The notes under the pieces: generated by a model
The model's database searches: none
Told to the model about the DNA's origin: nothing
Seen by the model: only the letters and a program-made list of their open reading frames with translations
Source of the DNA: Betaproteobacteria bacterium
GTDB lineage: Bacteria; Pseudomonadota; Gammaproteobacteria; Burkholderiales; Casimicrobiaceae
Length of the DNA: 5,124 nucleotides
Assembly (NCBI GenBank): GCA_005883655.1
Contig: VBDA01000025.1
Coordinates: 1 to 5,124 of the forward strand
Direction of reading: 5' to 3'
Made by a program: the position numbers and the translations under genes
In this document: piece by piece, positions 4,860 through 5,124 of the stretch
Position numbering within the stretch: the stretch's first letter is position 1
How the letters are laid out: every line of letters begins with the position of its first letter

Positions 4860-5124
4860 ATGCCTGATACGTCCACCGTTTTGATCGTCGTCGACGTTCA
4901 GAGCTCATTCCTGCCGGGTGGCAGCCTCGCCGTTCCAAGAGGCAACGAAGTCGTATCGGTCATCAACGACATGGCCAAGCGTTTTGCCAATGTGGTGCTC
5001 ACCCAGGATTGGCATCCCGCGGGACATCGCTCGTTCGCATCCTCGCATCCGGGCAAGAAACCATTCGACAAGATCACGCTCGACTATGGCGAGCAGATAC
5101 TGTGGCCCGACCACTGCGTCCAAG
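4860..5124 (+). CDS. pncA: Nicotinamidase-like amidohydrolase (PncA family), N-terminal part (runs off the right edge)
   Basis: Eighty-eight codons are present. The isochorismatase-like fold begins with V7-L-I-V-V-D12-V-Q, where Asp12 is the catalytic aspartate, then F-L-P-G-G-S-L-A-V (17-25). The metal site D50-W-H52-P-A-G-H56 follows, with H85 in W-P-D-H-C-V-Q (82-88). These match the Asp-His-His-His set of bacterial nicotinamidase/pyrazinamidase. The catalytic lysine and cysteine lie beyond the window. PncA converts nicotinamide to nicotinate and ammonia in NAD salvage and also cleaves some other aromatic amides. The gene starts 30 nt after the alpha subunit stop on the same strand, so it may be co-transcribed with the nitrile hydratase and act as the amidase for its product. 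The ATG at 4860 suits the family N-terminus, although no clear Shine-Dalgarno is seen. A related cysteine amidohydrolase with another substrate is possible. Confidence 0.87.
   Translation, partial: MPDTSTVLIVVDVQSSFLPGGSLAVPRGNEVVSVINDMAKRFANVVLTQDWHPAGHRSFASSHPGKKPFDKITLDYGEQILWPDHCVQ

Noticed and set aside
1..5124. tRNA, rRNA, CRISPR arrays, insertion sequences or attachment sites
   Set aside because: No cloverleaf, repeat-spacer pattern, transposase or terminal inverted repeats were seen on either strand.

Overview
The DNA is GC-rich, with compact genes and strongly GC-ended codons. The gene families (a Bug/TctC-type solute-binding protein remnant, a patatin-like phospholipase, nitrile hydratase, small lipoproteins) suggest a Burkholderiales-like betaproteobacterium. 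This placement is an inference from gene content; the window contains no rRNA or other marker gene.

Left part (1-1644), a lipid/membrane group. The window opens inside a patatin-like phospholipase gene on the minus strand, of which only the first 51 codons are present. Divergent from it, and 94 bp away, runs a probable two-gene unit: an unrecognised protein with two membrane segments around an extracytoplasmic domain (248-769), then a compact histidine-box fatty acid desaturase (793-1644).

Middle part (1709-3477), all on the minus strand. Reading leftwards from high coordinates there is a decayed C-terminal fragment of a Bug/TctC solute-binding protein, a small secreted Met-rich protein of unknown function (2795-3235), and a lipoprotein of unknown function (1709-2653). 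The lipoprotein gene converges on the desaturase gene. A 10-bp inverted repeat with one mismatch lies in the leader of the secreted-protein gene.

Right part (3555-5124), the most notable region. Three tightly coupled plus-strand genes encode a cobalt-type nitrile hydratase (NHase) family enzyme whose beta subunit is divided into two separate polypeptides. They come in the order beta N-terminal half, beta C-terminal half, alpha. This is the three-polypeptide layout known from thiocyanate hydrolase (ScnB-ScnA-ScnC) and toyocamycin nitrile hydratase, rather than the usual two-subunit NHase. The alpha chain carries an intact C-T-L-C-S-C metal centre, and the beta halves retain the arginines expected to contact the oxidised cysteines. 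Thirty bases downstream begins a nicotinamidase-like (PncA) amidohydrolase, cut by the right edge. Together these could hydrate a nitrile to an amide and then hydrolyse the amide to an acid plus ammonia. The real substrate cannot be read from the sequence.
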